12,724 bases of DNA from an uncultured Veillonella sp. (lineage in GTDB: Bacteria; Bacillota; Negativicutes; Veillonellales; Veillonellaceae): positions 1-12,724 of the forward strand of contig CAJZEE010000061.1 of the NCBI GenBank assembly GCA_915066865.1, in the 5' to 3' direction. This document shows, piece after piece, positions 5,408 to 12,724 of the stretch. A program made the translations under genes and the position numbers. Every line of letters begins with the position of its first letter. Within the stretch, counting starts at the first letter, position 1. The notes beneath the pieces were generated by a model that did not search any database, was not told where the DNA came from, and saw only the letters and a program-made list of their open reading frames with translations.

Positions 5408-6580
5408 ATGTTCAAACAAAAGAAGTTTATGACGTATTTAGCCACGGTTTTCTTCCTAATTGTTAGTATGCTCATCGCTGCATGTGGTGGTCCTAGTGAG
5501 ACAAAGAAAGATACGGCGCAAAATAACAAACCAATCGAAATCACTGACGTAACAGGTCGTACGGTAACGCTTAAAAAGCCAGCAGAGAGAGTTGTTTTAC
5601 AATGGAGTGGTGCTGGTGGTCCATTCTTTACGATTTCTGCACTTATGGGGAAGGATACGCCGAAGGTTATTGCCGGCATGGATACATCCTTACAGGATTA
5701 CAGAGCGGATATGTGGAAGCACTTTACTGTTGAAATGCCTGAATTAGCTAAGATTCCAGTAGTTGGTACTATCGGTGATAAAACATTTAATGCTGAGCAA
5801 GTTGTGGCATTAAATCCAGATGTTATTTTTATTCCTGTAGATTTGAAAGATCAGTACGAGTCTGATGCAAAACCAAAAATGGATGCTGCTGGTATCCAGA
5901 CTATTTATATAGATTATCATGCTGAGAAACTTGAAAGTCATCAAAAATCTATTGAAGCCATCGGTAAGGCTTTAGGTAAAGAAGAGCGAGCTGCAGAAAT
6001 TAGCAAGTTCTATACGGATCGCGTGACAAGAGTTCTCGACCGTGTTAGTAAAATTAACAAGCCAAAACCAACTGTTTACATTGAAGTTGGCATGAATGGC
6101 CCAGATGAATTTGGTAATTCCTTTAGTGGGAACTACTCTTGGGGTGCTTTAGCCACTATGGCTGGTGGTGATGTAATCACAAAGGATGCTGTTAAGAAAT
6201 CCTCTCCTGTTAATCCGGAATTTGTATTAGAGAAAAATCCAGATATCATCATGATTATGGGTTCTTACTGGCCTAAGAAACCAACCTCTATGCGGTTAGG
6301 TTTTGAAGCAACCGAAGATTCGTCTCAAGCGTTGTTGAAAGCTTTCACCACAGAGCGTCAAGGTTGGAGTGATTTGAAAGCTGTTGAAAATAAACAAGTT
6401 TATTCCGCGCATCATGGCCTTCCTCGCGAAGTATTTGATGCAGCAGTCTTTGAATATTTAGCAAAAACCTTCTATCCTGAAGAGTTTAAAGATGTAGATC
6501 CAGAAGCTACACTGAAAGAGTTCTATGATAAATTCTTGCCATACTCTTATAGTGGCATCTGGTTTATGCATATGAATTAA
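5408..6580 (+). CDS. lipoprotein substrate-binding protein, iron/cobalamin ABC importer (paralogue 1)
   Basis: A 390-residue periplasmic binding protein of the FecB/BtuF class (PF01497-type), which captures a metal complex or corrinoid and delivers it to the permease. I start it at ATG 5408, with GAGG five bases upstream; a GTG at 5375 in frame overlaps that ribosome binding site. Residues 5-26 form a lipoprotein signal, basic FKQKK then hydrophobic core, ending in the lipobox IAAC with Cys26 as the lipidated residue. Residues 42-60 (IEITDVTGRTVTLKKPAER) are the usual start of the fold, NPDVIFIP and NPDIIMIMGSY mark the two lobes, and the long helix between them is KSIEAIGKALGKEERAAEI. Paralogous to the next gene: about 72% identical by hand count over 390 ungapped positions. 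Cobalamin riboswitch control points to cobalamin or another corrinoid as substrate; ferric siderophore or haem remain possible. Confidence 0.92.
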   Translation: MFKQKKFMTYLATVFFLIVSMLIAACGGPSETKKDTAQNNKPIEITDVTGRTVTLKKPAERVVLQWSGAGGPFFTISALMGKDTPKVIAGMDTSLQDYRADMWKHFTVEMPELAKIPVVGTIGDKTFNAEQVVALNPDVIFIPVDLKDQYESDAKPKMDAAGIQTIYIDYHAEKLESHQKSIEAIGKALGKEERAAEISKFYTDRVTRVLDRVSKINKPKPTVYIEVGMNGPDEFGNSFSGNYSWGALATMAGGDVITKDAVKKSSPVNPEFVLEKNPDIIMIMGSYWPKKPTSMRLGFEATEDSSQALLKAFTTERQGWSDLKAVENKQVYSAHHGLPREVFDAAVFEYLAKTFYPEEFKDVDPEATLKEFYDKFLPYSYSGIWFMHMN

Positions 6581-6683
6581 GAGTGTGTGTAGAAGAAGTT
6601 GATGGAGTAAAACTATATAAATGCTGTCGTACATTGTGTTTATTAGAATGTATTGAGTTTTGAATTTTGAATCGAGGTATTCT

Positions 6684-7856
6684 ATGGTTAAGAAAAAGAA
6701 GTTTATGGCCTATCTTGCCATGGTGCTCCTGCTAGTTGTGAGCATGATTATGACAGCTTGTGGTGGTCCAGCAGATACGAAAAAGGATGCGGCACAATCT
6801 AGCAAACAAATTGAAATTACCGACGTAACGGGTCAAAAAGTTACGTTGAAAAAACCAGCAGAACGCGTAGTAGTTCAATTGAGTGCCTCTGGCGGTGCGT
6901 TCTTGACTATGGCTGCATTGCAAGGTAAAGATGTAGCTAAGACTATTGTTGGTATTGACCCTTATTTGAGTAAATTGCGTACAGATATGTGGGATCGCTA
7001 CAAATCTGAAGTGCCAGAGTTGGAAAAAATTCCTCTCATTGGTAACGTAAATGATAAAACATTTGATGTGGAAAAAGTAATTTCCTTAAACCCAGATGTT
7101 ATTTTCATGCCTTTATACTTTAAAGATCAATACGAATCTGATTACAAACCTAAAATCGATGCAGCTGGTATTCCAACTATCTACATCGATTACCATGCGG
7201 AAAAGCTTGAAAATCACCAAAAATCTATTGAAGCTATCGGTAAAGCATTGGGTAAAGAAGAGCGTGCAGCAGAAATCAACAAGTTCTATACTAATCGTTT
7301 AACAAGAGTTATGGACCGCATTAGCAAAATCAATAAACCAAAACCAACTGTTTACATTGAAACAGGTAACGAAGGTCCAGAAGGTTTAGGTTTTGCGTAT
7401 AGTGCAAACGTAGCATGGGGCGCATTAGCAACGCAAGTTGGTGGCGACCTTATTACAAAAGATGTAGTTCAAAAAGCAGGCCCTGTTAATCCAGAATTTA
7501 TTTTGGAAAGAAACCCAGATATCATCATGATTATTGGTTCTTACTGGCCTAAGAAACCGACTTCCATGCGTTTAGGCTTTGATACAAATGAAGCTAAATC
7601 TCAAGAATTGTTGAAAGCTTTCACCACAGAACGTCAAGGCTGGCCTGAATTGAAAGCCGTTCAATCTAAAAACGTATTCTCTACTCACCATGGTTTACCC
7701 CGTGAAGTATATGACGTTGCAGTATTCGAATACTTAGCTAAAACATTCTATCCTGAGGAATTCAAGGATGTAGATCCGGAAGGCACACTTAAGGAATTCT
7801 ATGATAAATTCCTTCCATTCTCTTACGGTGGCGTTTGGTTTATGCATTTAAACTAA
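6684..7856 (+). CDS. lipoprotein substrate-binding protein, iron/cobalamin ABC importer (paralogue 2)
   Basis: A second 390-residue binding protein in tandem. ATG 6684 has GAGG (6674-6677) six bases upstream, preferred to the TTG at 6660. The signal peptide MVKKKKFMAYLAMVLLLVVS ends in lipobox MTAC with Cys26. It aligns to paralogue 1 from end to end without a gap. The mature N-lobe (about residues 61-135) and the stretch at about 227-245 hold most of the differences, whereas residues 170-225, 281-300 and 331-390 are nearly invariant. Conserved marks include YWPKKPTSMRLGF and HHGLPREV, which may contact ligand or permease. No terminator lies in the 103-base gap from paralogue 1, so both should be on the riboswitch transcript. 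It is followed after 16 bases by the permease. Confidence 0.92.
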   Translation: MVKKKKFMAYLAMVLLLVVSMIMTACGGPADTKKDAAQSSKQIEITDVTGQKVTLKKPAERVVVQLSASGGAFLTMAALQGKDVAKTIVGIDPYLSKLRTDMWDRYKSEVPELEKIPLIGNVNDKTFDVEKVISLNPDVIFMPLYFKDQYESDYKPKIDAAGIPTIYIDYHAEKLENHQKSIEAIGKALGKEERAAEINKFYTNRLTRVMDRISKINKPKPTVYIETGNEGPEGLGFAYSANVAWGALATQVGGDLITKDVVQKAGPVNPEFILERNPDIIMIIGSYWPKKPTSMRLGFDTNEAKSQELLKAFTTERQGWPELKAVQSKNVFSTHHGLPREVYDVAVFEYLAKTFYPEEFKDVDPEGTLKEFYDKFLPFSYGGVWFMHLN

Positions 7857-7872
7857 GAAGGGGTTTTGTATA

Positions 7873-8922
7873 GTGACAGATACTAACAATCAGTACGATT
7901 ATAAGAAACAGAGCTATAAAAAACTATTGTTCATTATTATCGGATTGATCATTTGTGCGGTAAGTTTTGTTACCGATATTATTGTAGGTCCTGCATCACT
8001 TACGTTAAGTGATGTATGGCTCGCATTAACAGACCCAGTAGAAGTTTCCAAAAACGCATATGTTATCATTTGGTCGATTCGTCTTCCGACGGCCATTATG
8101 GCATTGCTCGTAGGTGCTTCCTTGGGCATTGCTGGTGCTGGCATGCAGACTATCCTTGATAATCCACTCTCTAGTCCGTATACGCTTGGTATATCCGCAG
8201 GGGCTGGCTTCGGTGCATCTCTCATGGTAGTTGTTGGTGCTAGTGCATTAGAGTTTTTAGGTGTCTTTATGGTTCCATTTGGCGCCTTTGTATTTGCTAG
8301 TTTGACGAGTTTCTTTATCTATTCCATCAATAAGATTAAGAATTTTTCCTCTGAAACGATGATTCTCGCTGGTATCGGCATGATGTTCTTGTTCCAAGCG
8401 CTTCAGTCCTTGATGCAATACATGGCATCTCCTGAGGCTCTTCAAAACATCGTGTTCTGGACTATGGGGAGTTTAGCCAAAGCAAACTGGGTGAACATCT
8501 CTATTGTTCTTATCGTGCTAGCTATCATGCTTCCGCTTATGATGCGTGAATCTTGGCGTTTAACAGCATTAAAATTAGGCGACGAAAAGGCTTCTGGTCT
8601 TGGTGTTAATGTTGAAAGCTTACGAGTAAAAGTGTTTGCTTTCATCTCCATCATTACAGCCGTTGCTGTTTCTTTCGTTGGAACCATTGGTTTTATCGGT
8701 ATTGTAGGACCGCATATTGCACGTATGCTTGTGGGTGAGGATCAACGTTATTTCTTACCGTTATCTGCAGTGTGTGGCATGGCGATTTTGTCTCTTGCAT
8801 CTATTGCGAGTAAGATGCTCGTTCCTGGGGCGATGTTCCCAATCGGTATTGTGACAGCAATCATCGGTGTACCTTTCTTCTTCTCGTTGGTATTAACTAG
8901 GAAAAGGAGCTATTTCAAATGA
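7873..8922 (+). CDS. FecCD-family ABC permease (iron/cobalamin importer)
   Basis: A 349-residue inner-membrane permease, expected to act as a homodimer with about ten membrane helices, like BtuC. It starts at GTG 7873 with AAGGGG about nine bases upstream; no better ATG exists nearby. Family marks: RLPTAIMALLVGASLGIAG (70-88), DNPLSSPYTLGISAGAGFGA (96-115), GFIGIVGPHIARMLVG (273-288, the coupling-helix region that contacts the ATPase) and the C-terminal FPIGIVTAIIGVPFF. The length is normal. In the last motif the usual E-I/L-P is MFP here, a small deviation. It overlaps the ATPase gene by four bases (ATGA), indicating translational coupling. Substrate assignment follows from the riboswitch. 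Confidence 0.95.
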   Translation: MTDTNNQYDYKKQSYKKLLFIIIGLIICAVSFVTDIIVGPASLTLSDVWLALTDPVEVSKNAYVIIWSIRLPTAIMALLVGASLGIAGAGMQTILDNPLSSPYTLGISAGAGFGASLMVVVGASALEFLGVFMVPFGAFVFASLTSFFIYSINKIKNFSSETMILAGIGMMFLFQALQSLMQYMASPEALQNIVFWTMGSLAKANWVNISIVLIVLAIMLPLMMRESWRLTALKLGDEKASGLGVNVESLRVKVFAFISIITAVAVSFVGTIGFIGIVGPHIARMLVGEDQRYFLPLSAVCGMAILSLASIASKMLVPGAMFPIGIVTAIIGVPFFFSLVLTRKRSYFK

Positions 8923-9695
8923 TTGAAGTTCATAATCTAACCTTTAGTTATTCCTCTACGGAAGACGGACAAATCTTAAAGAGCGTTGATTTTGCCGCTA
9001 AAACAGGTAAATTGACTGCGCTCATCGGTACTAACGGTGCTGGTAAATCTACACTTTTAAAAACAATCATGGGTATCTTGAAAGGCAAGGGCGAGATTTC
9101 CGTTAATGGTAAACCTGTATCTCAATATTCTACAAAGGATTTTAGTAGTACAGTGAGCTATTTGTCTCAAGATAATGACTGTAAAGTCAATCTATCTGTT
9201 TTTGAAGTCGTTATGCTAGGGCGCATGGGATCCATGTCCTTCCGCGTAAGTGATGAGGATATTGCAGCCACACAAGAGGTATTGGAACGGTTGAACTTAC
9301 AGTGCTTTGCATCGCGCAGCATCATGGAGCTCAGCGGCGGTCAACGCCAACTTGTGTTCATGGCGCAAGCCCTTGTAAAAGAACCTAAAATTCTAATTCT
9401 TGATGAACCGACAAGTGCTTTAGATTTGCACAAGCAATTTGACTTATTAACATTGCTAAAAAATCTGACTCAAGAAAATGATTTTACAACGCTCGTAACA
9501 TTGCATCATCTTGATTTGGCGGCTATGTTCGCAGATGAAATCATCGTGCTCAAAGAGGGTAGAGTATACGCTCAGGGTGCACCGAAAGACATCTTTACAG
9601 AAGCCATGATGGAAGATGTATACCGTGTTAAGACAAAAATTTATATGGATGATCGTGGGCTACCGCATGTAATTCCATTAGAAGCAATAAAATGA
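8919..9695 (+). CDS. ABC transporter ATPase (iron/cobalamin importer)
   Basis: A 258-residue ATP-binding subunit that powers the preceding permease from the cytoplasmic side. ATG 8919 overlaps the permease stop and has AAGGAG about ten bases upstream. All ABC motifs are intact: Walker A GTNGAGKST (37-45), Q-loop Gln84 (YLSQD), signature LSGGQ (138-142), Walker B ILILDEP (158-164) with Glu163 as catalytic base, D-loop SALD, and H-loop His196 (LHHLD). Sequence and length fit the FecE/BtuD group. It is the last gene of the operon; the bidirectional terminator begins 30 bases after its stop. Confidence 0.96.
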   Translation: MIEVHNLTFSYSSTEDGQILKSVDFAAKTGKLTALIGTNGAGKSTLLKTIMGILKGKGEISVNGKPVSQYSTKDFSSTVSYLSQDNDCKVNLSVFEVVMLGRMGSMSFRVSDEDIAATQEVLERLNLQCFASRSIMELSGGQRQLVFMAQALVKEPKILILDEPTSALDLHKQFDLLTLLKNLTQENDFTTLVTLHHLDLAAMFADEIIVLKEGRVYAQGAPKDIFTEAMMEDVYRVKTKIYMDDRGLPHVIPLEAIK

Positions 9696-9725
9696 TAAAA
9701 TGATAAAAGGCTATTAGGTTAAAAT

Positions 9726-9775
9726 AAAAGAAGCTGAAATCTTTGCAGAGCAGCATTGATTTCAGCTTCTTTTTG
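9726..9775. terminator. bidirectional terminator between convergent operons
   Basis: Arms at 9726-9741 and 9758-9773 (core AGAAGCTGAAATC/GATTTCAGCTTCT) pair perfectly over 16 bp including four terminal A-T pairs, with a 16-base loop. Plus-strand transcripts see CTTCTTTTT; minus-strand transcripts see CTTCTTTTATTTT. It therefore serves both the riboswitch operon and the convergent metal-transport operon ending at 9800. Confidence 0.92.
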
Positions 9776-9799
9776 TTGGGAAAAGTATTGGTATTGTAT

Positions 9800-10900
9800 T
9801 TAAATAATCTCTTTAACCTGTGCTATACCCTTATCAGTAAGCACGTAGTGTCCATTTGTCACATATAATAGACCTTGTTTCTTTAGCTGTGAAGCAGCTT
9901 GATGAGTATAATCAGGCCTCCAGTTCAAATGTTCATGAATGGTACCGATGCCGTTTTCAACGTGCGCGATAGGTGTATCCATATGAGTATAAATATGGCA
10001 TAGCATCATCGTTTCTCGATAATGGCGGCGTAAGTGACGTTGACGGCGGTATGTGGCGATATAGCCTGTCTTCGGTGTTGCGATAACAGCGATAATTAGT
10101 GCGATACCGATGGTGGTTGCAATGGAACCTGCGATGGATACGTCCATGGTGAAAGCTACTTCCGTACCGACGACGGCACAGATAATACCGATGATGATAC
10201 TGCTAGTAAGCATGGCTTTCACAGAGTCCGTCCATAAATAAGCGATGACCGCAGGCCCTATCATGAGGCCGATAACGAGAATGGCGCCTACCGCTTGGAA
10301 CGAGGCCACAACGGTGAGGGATACCATGGTCATGAGTACATAGTGGATGAGGGCTGGCATAAAACCGAAGAGTCCCGCTAGTAGCGGATCAAAGGTGGAG
10401 AGTTGCAATTCCTTGTAGAACAGCATGACTAATATTAAATTGATGATCGCCACGCCTAGAGAAATCCATAGCGATACAGGCCCCAAGTCGGTGCCGTTCA
10501 CAATCCATCGATCAAAGGGGGCAAAGGCTATTTCGCCGAGTAATGCGGTATCTACATCGAGATGAGCGTTACCGCTGTATAGGCTGACTAGAATGATGGC
10601 GATAGAGAATAGAAGCGGGAAGATGATGCCGATAGACGCATCTTCGTTGACAAGCCCCGTATTGTGGATCATTTCCGTAAGCCATACGGTGCCTACACCA
10701 ACTAAGGTAGCCCCGACGAGTAGAAACGGGGAGTTTAAATCTTCCGTCATAAAGAAGGCTAGCACGATGCCGAGGAATACGGTGTGTGTAATGGCATCGG
10801 CCATCATGGACATGCGACGTAATACGAGGAAGACCCCAGGAATGGCACATGCGATGGACACCGCAATGGCAATGAGCAATATCTCTGTATGAACTGTCAT
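9800..10900 (-). CDS. metal ABC permease (Mn/Zn/Fe type) with C-terminal winged-helix-like domain
   Basis: A 366-residue protein. Residues 1-275 are an ABC-3 family permease (MntB/ZnuB/TroD type), with about eight to nine membrane helices and the family motif RRMSMMADAITHTVFLG (28-44), in which Asp35 and His39 are typical. Residues about 285-366 are a soluble extension beginning with a very basic linker (RRQRHLRRHYR) and then a pattern typical of a DtxR/MarR-like winged helix: HEHLNWRPDYTHQAASQLKKQGLLYVTNGHYVLTDKGIAQVKE, with a recognition-like helix and a wing ending in LTDKG. Similar extensions are known in TroD-like permeases. The start ATG overlaps the preceding permease's stop (ATGA) and has AGGAGG upstream. 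Pairing with the upstream permease suggests a heterodimeric channel for Mn2+, Zn2+ or Fe2+; the metal cannot be fixed from sequence. Confidence 0.92.
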   Translation of the reverse strand: MTVHTEILLIAIAVSIACAIPGVFLVLRRMSMMADAITHTVFLGIVLAFFMTEDLNSPFLLVGATLVGVGTVWLTEMIHNTGLVNEDASIGIIFPLLFSIAIILVSLYSGNAHLDVDTALLGEIAFAPFDRWIVNGTDLGPVSLWISLGVAIINLILVMLFYKELQLSTFDPLLAGLFGFMPALIHYVLMTMVSLTVVASFQAVGAILVIGLMIGPAVIAYLWTDSVKAMLTSSIIIGIICAVVGTEVAFTMDVSIAGSIATTIGIALIIAVIATPKTGYIATYRRQRHLRRHYRETMMLCHIYTHMDTPIAHVENGIGTIHEHLNWRPDYTHQAASQLKKQGLLYVTNGHYVLTDKGIAQVKEII

Positions 10901-11862
10901 GGGGCACCTCCTATGCGAGGTTGTGCGTCCTCTGCTACGTAAATACTTTGCTGTGCCTTGAATTTGGGAGTTCTTGTGGTTTCTAACAATAATGCGTGCT
11001 TTGACCGTTTATTTTTGCGGAACTGCCAGAGCATACCTCTGTTAGGAGCAAAGATGAGACTCAACAATACGAGAATCGATAAAATGACGATGATAGCTGG
11101 ACCTGTCGGTAATTTGGGGACCGATGTACTCCAGATAGTACCGCCGATGGCAGATATCATGCCAAAACATCCTGCTAATATACACATGGTGCCCAGTTTG
11201 TTCGTCCACTGTCTTGCCCCTACGGCGGGTGCAATGAGGAGGGAGCTAATCAAAATAGCCCCTACCGATTGAATGCCGATGATAATGGTCATGATCAATA
11301 GTGAACGATATAAAATAAGGGTAAAAGTGACGGGAATTTGTAGTGTTTTGGCGTATTCCACATCGAAGGAGATGAGCTTTAACTCCTTCCAGAATAATGC
11401 GGTTAACACGATGATGATGAGCGCCGCTACAGATGTGATGTACACGTCACGCGCCAATATGGTGGCTGCCTGTCCAAATATGAATTTTGAAAGCCCCGCC
11501 TGACCAGCATTGTTTAAGCTTTGTACATAGGTGAGCAATACCATACCGAGCCCAAAGAAGGCGGAGAGTATGGTGGCTAAAGCGCCATCAAATTTAATTT
11601 TGCTATTTTCTACGGTGATGGTAATGAGCCAAGCCGCAGTAATCGATGAAAGTGCGGCACCGGCGATGAGAACCTCAATATCTTTAATGCCCGTTAGCAA
11701 GAAGGCAATGACCACACCGGGCAGTGCCGCATGTGATAGGCCGTCACCGATGAGGCTTTCCTTGCGAAGTACCGCAAAGGTGCCAGCGATACCACTAGCG
11801 AGGCCTAATAACGCCGTGCCGAGCAGTACCATCTGCGTCGTATAGGATTGGAATATGGTCAT
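10897..11862 (-). CDS. metal ABC permease (Mn/Zn/Fe type)
   Basis: A 321-residue inner-membrane permease of the ABC-3 family, TroC/MntB-like. The motif RKESLIGDGLSHAALPG (33-49), with Asp40, Ser43 and His44, is the family hallmark; about eight hydrophobic segments follow, including SVGAILISSLLIAPAVGARQWT, which is near the coupling region. The protein ends with a soluble tail of about 50 residues rich in Lys, Arg and Thr after FAPNRGM. It overlaps the ATPase gene by four bases at its start and the second permease by four bases at its end. The three are therefore one translationally coupled operon, order ATPase-permease-permease as in troBCD. Confidence 0.93.
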   Translation of the reverse strand: MTIFQSYTTQMVLLGTALLGLASGIAGTFAVLRKESLIGDGLSHAALPGVVIAFLLTGIKDIEVLIAGAALSSITAAWLITITVENSKIKFDGALATILSAFFGLGMVLLTYVQSLNNAGQAGLSKFIFGQAATILARDVYITSVAALIIIVLTALFWKELKLISFDVEYAKTLQIPVTFTLILYRSLLIMTIIIGIQSVGAILISSLLIAPAVGARQWTNKLGTMCILAGCFGMISAIGGTIWSTSVPKLPTGPAIIVILSILVLLSLIFAPNRGMLWQFRKNKRSKHALLLETTRTPKFKAQQSIYVAEDAQPRIGGAP

Positions 11863-12590
11863 ACAATCCTCCCTTTGCCATAGGTACGCTCAATAGCTTC
11901 GTCCGTAAATGTATCTGCTACGGGGCCATAGGCGATAGTTTGTTTGTTCACCATCGTTACCCAATCGAAATATTGGGGCACCGTATTTAAATCGTGGTGG
12001 ACGACGATAACCGTTTTGCCTCGAGCTTTCATTTCTTGTAAAAGCGAAATAATAGCATGCTCTGTGGTTTTATCGACGCCCTTGAACGGTTCGTCCATGA
12101 GGTAAATATCTGCCTCTTGGACGAGGGCTCTTGCGAGGAAGACGCGTTGTTGTTGTCCCCCTGAAAGTTGGCGAATTTGTCTGTCCACATAGTCGCTCAT
12201 GCCCATTTTTTCTATCATGGAGAGGGCGAGTTCCTTATCCTTTTTGCTAGGACGCTTAAACCAACCTAGATGACCATAACGGCCCATGAGGACTACATCC
12301 AGTACGGTAGTGGGAAAGTCCCAGTCTACGCTACCACTTTGAGGGACGTAGGCGATTTTCTTGTAATCGTTTTTGTCCATCGCTAAGTGGTGATCGATAT
12401 AAAATTTTACACTTCCTGAGATAACTGTTAGTAGGCCGAGCATGGCCTTTAATAATGTGGATTTACCGGCACCATTAGGGCCGACAATGGCCGCTAAGGA
12501 ACCGATGGGTACCTTCATATCTACGTCCCATAATACGGGTTTTGTCGTATATGCTACGGTCATATCTTCAACTTCAACGGCCCATTCCAT
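11859..12590 (-). CDS. metal ABC transporter ATPase (Mn/Zn/Fe type)
   Basis: A 243-residue ATPase for the two permeases. Walker A GPNGAGKST (37-45), Q-loop Gln84 in YVPQSGSVDWDFPTTVLDVV (a stretch characteristic of the manganese/zinc ABC-3 ATPases), signature LSGGQ (142-146), Walker B IYLMDEP (162-168) with Glu167, and H-loop VHHDL (His198-His199) are all intact. ATG 12590 has AAGGAGG four bases upstream in minus orientation (complement at 12594-12600), a strong site. A hairpin precedes it (see 12595-12642). No substrate-binding protein gene is adjacent on its 3' side; in tro/mnt operons that gene normally comes first, so it is probably beyond the right window edge. Confidence 0.95.
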   Translation of the reverse strand: MEWAVEVEDMTVAYTTKPVLWDVDMKVPIGSLAAIVGPNGAGKSTLLKAMLGLLTVISGSVKFYIDHHLAMDKNDYKKIAYVPQSGSVDWDFPTTVLDVVLMGRYGHLGWFKRPSKKDKELALSMIEKMGMSDYVDRQIRQLSGGQQQRVFLARALVQEADIYLMDEPFKGVDKTTEHAIISLLQEMKARGKTVIVVHHDLNTVPQYFDWVTMVNKQTIAYGPVADTFTDEAIERTYGKGRIV

Positions 12591-12594
12591 GGAA

Positions 12595-12642
12595 ACCTCC
12601 TTGTATTAATGAGTGCCACTAGCAGAAGGTTGCTAGTAGCAC
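12595..12642 (-). promoter_or_regulatory. leader hairpin whose loop can pair with the ATPase ribosome binding site
   Basis: On the minus strand, GTGCTACTAGCA and TGCTAGTGGCAC (complements of 12631-12642 and 12613-12624) pair over 12 bp with one U-G wobble around the loop ACCTTC. On the plus strand the same position is a C-A mismatch. No T tract follows, so it is not an ordinary terminator. The loop can pair with GGAGGU of the ribosome binding site (12595-12600) over six positions including one wobble. The rest of 12601-12724 is AT-rich with no gene; a TATACT-like -10 box near 12685-12690 has no good -35. Confidence 0.5.
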
Positions 12643-12724
12643 ATGTACTTACAATAACAAAGTAAATTTGAGTCTATTTAAGTTAGTATACGTAAATTTA
12701 ATTTGTCTTATTTAATTAAGAAAG

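Noticed and set aside
7914..8687. Minus-strand open frames across the FecCD permease
   Set aside because: The permease has unambiguous family motifs in the other direction, and these frames have no recognisable product.
10593..11845. Four open frames on the plus strand (10593-10892, 10958-11272, 11273-11503, 11531-11845)
   Set aside because: They lie antisense to the two metal permease genes, give Met/Ser/Thr/Pro-rich low-complexity proteins and lack ribosome binding sites; they are mirror frames of real coding sequence.
12613..12642. Leader hairpin as an intrinsic terminator
   Set aside because: No T tract follows on either strand; on the minus strand it runs straight into the ribosome binding site of the ATPase gene.
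1..12724. tRNA, rRNA or replication origin
   Set aside because: No cloverleaf, conserved rRNA segment or iterated DnaA-box cluster was seen on reading both strands; a covariance-model scan would be the decisive test.

Overview
The window looks like a chromosomal segment of an anaerobic, low-to-moderate GC Firmicute with a double-membrane lifestyle, most likely Veillonella or a close relative (Negativicutes). That placement rests on general resemblance: AGGAGG-type ribosome binding sites, a cobalamin-riboswitch transporter operon, a Mn/Zn-type ABC operon and codon use. No 16S or other marker gene is present, so it is an inference.

Layout. (1) Positions 1-2840 are AT-rich and accessory in character. 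They hold the C-terminal part of a large helical protein cut by the left edge (1-630), a strong terminator, and a run of small unrecognised or toxin/immunity-neighbourhood-like genes: an LHDARI-motif protein, a 169-residue unknown, an EF-Tu domain III-like protein and a zinc-ribbon protein. A 221-bp direct repeat (1230-1450 and 2165-2385, about 98% identical, 935 bp apart) brackets the 169-residue gene. It leaves a nonsense-truncated copy of the EF-Tu-like gene and a 3' scrap of the LHDARI gene. (2) Positions 2856-4817 carry a SAM methyltransferase and two GNAT acetyltransferases, each acetyltransferase followed by a clean hairpin terminator. (3) Positions 4980-9695 form one regulatory and transport unit: sigma70-type promoter, cobalamin riboswitch, attenuator-like terminator, two tandem paralogous lipoprotein substrate-binding proteins, a FecCD-type permease and its ATPase. 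This is a complete BtuFCD/FecBCD-class importer with two alternative binding proteins, probably for cobalamin or a related corrinoid because of the riboswitch. (4) Positions 9800-12590, on the minus strand, hold a metal (Mn/Zn/Fe2+) ABC operon: ATPase, permease, and a second permease with a C-terminal winged-helix-like domain. All three genes are joined by 4-base ATGA overlaps. No binding protein for this importer lies in the window, so it is probably beyond the right edge or elsewhere. The two transport operons converge on a shared bidirectional terminator at 9726-9775.

The points most worth a second look are: the 935-bp repeat-bracketed cassette with its mosaic pseudogene; the pocket-focused divergence of the two binding proteins under one riboswitch; operator-like inverted repeats in two promoters; the permease-winged-helix fusion; and a leader hairpin before the metal ATPase whose pairing is complete only on the minus-strand RNA and whose loop is complementary to the ribosome binding site. 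No RNA genes, CRISPR arrays, insertion sequences or tRNAs were seen.
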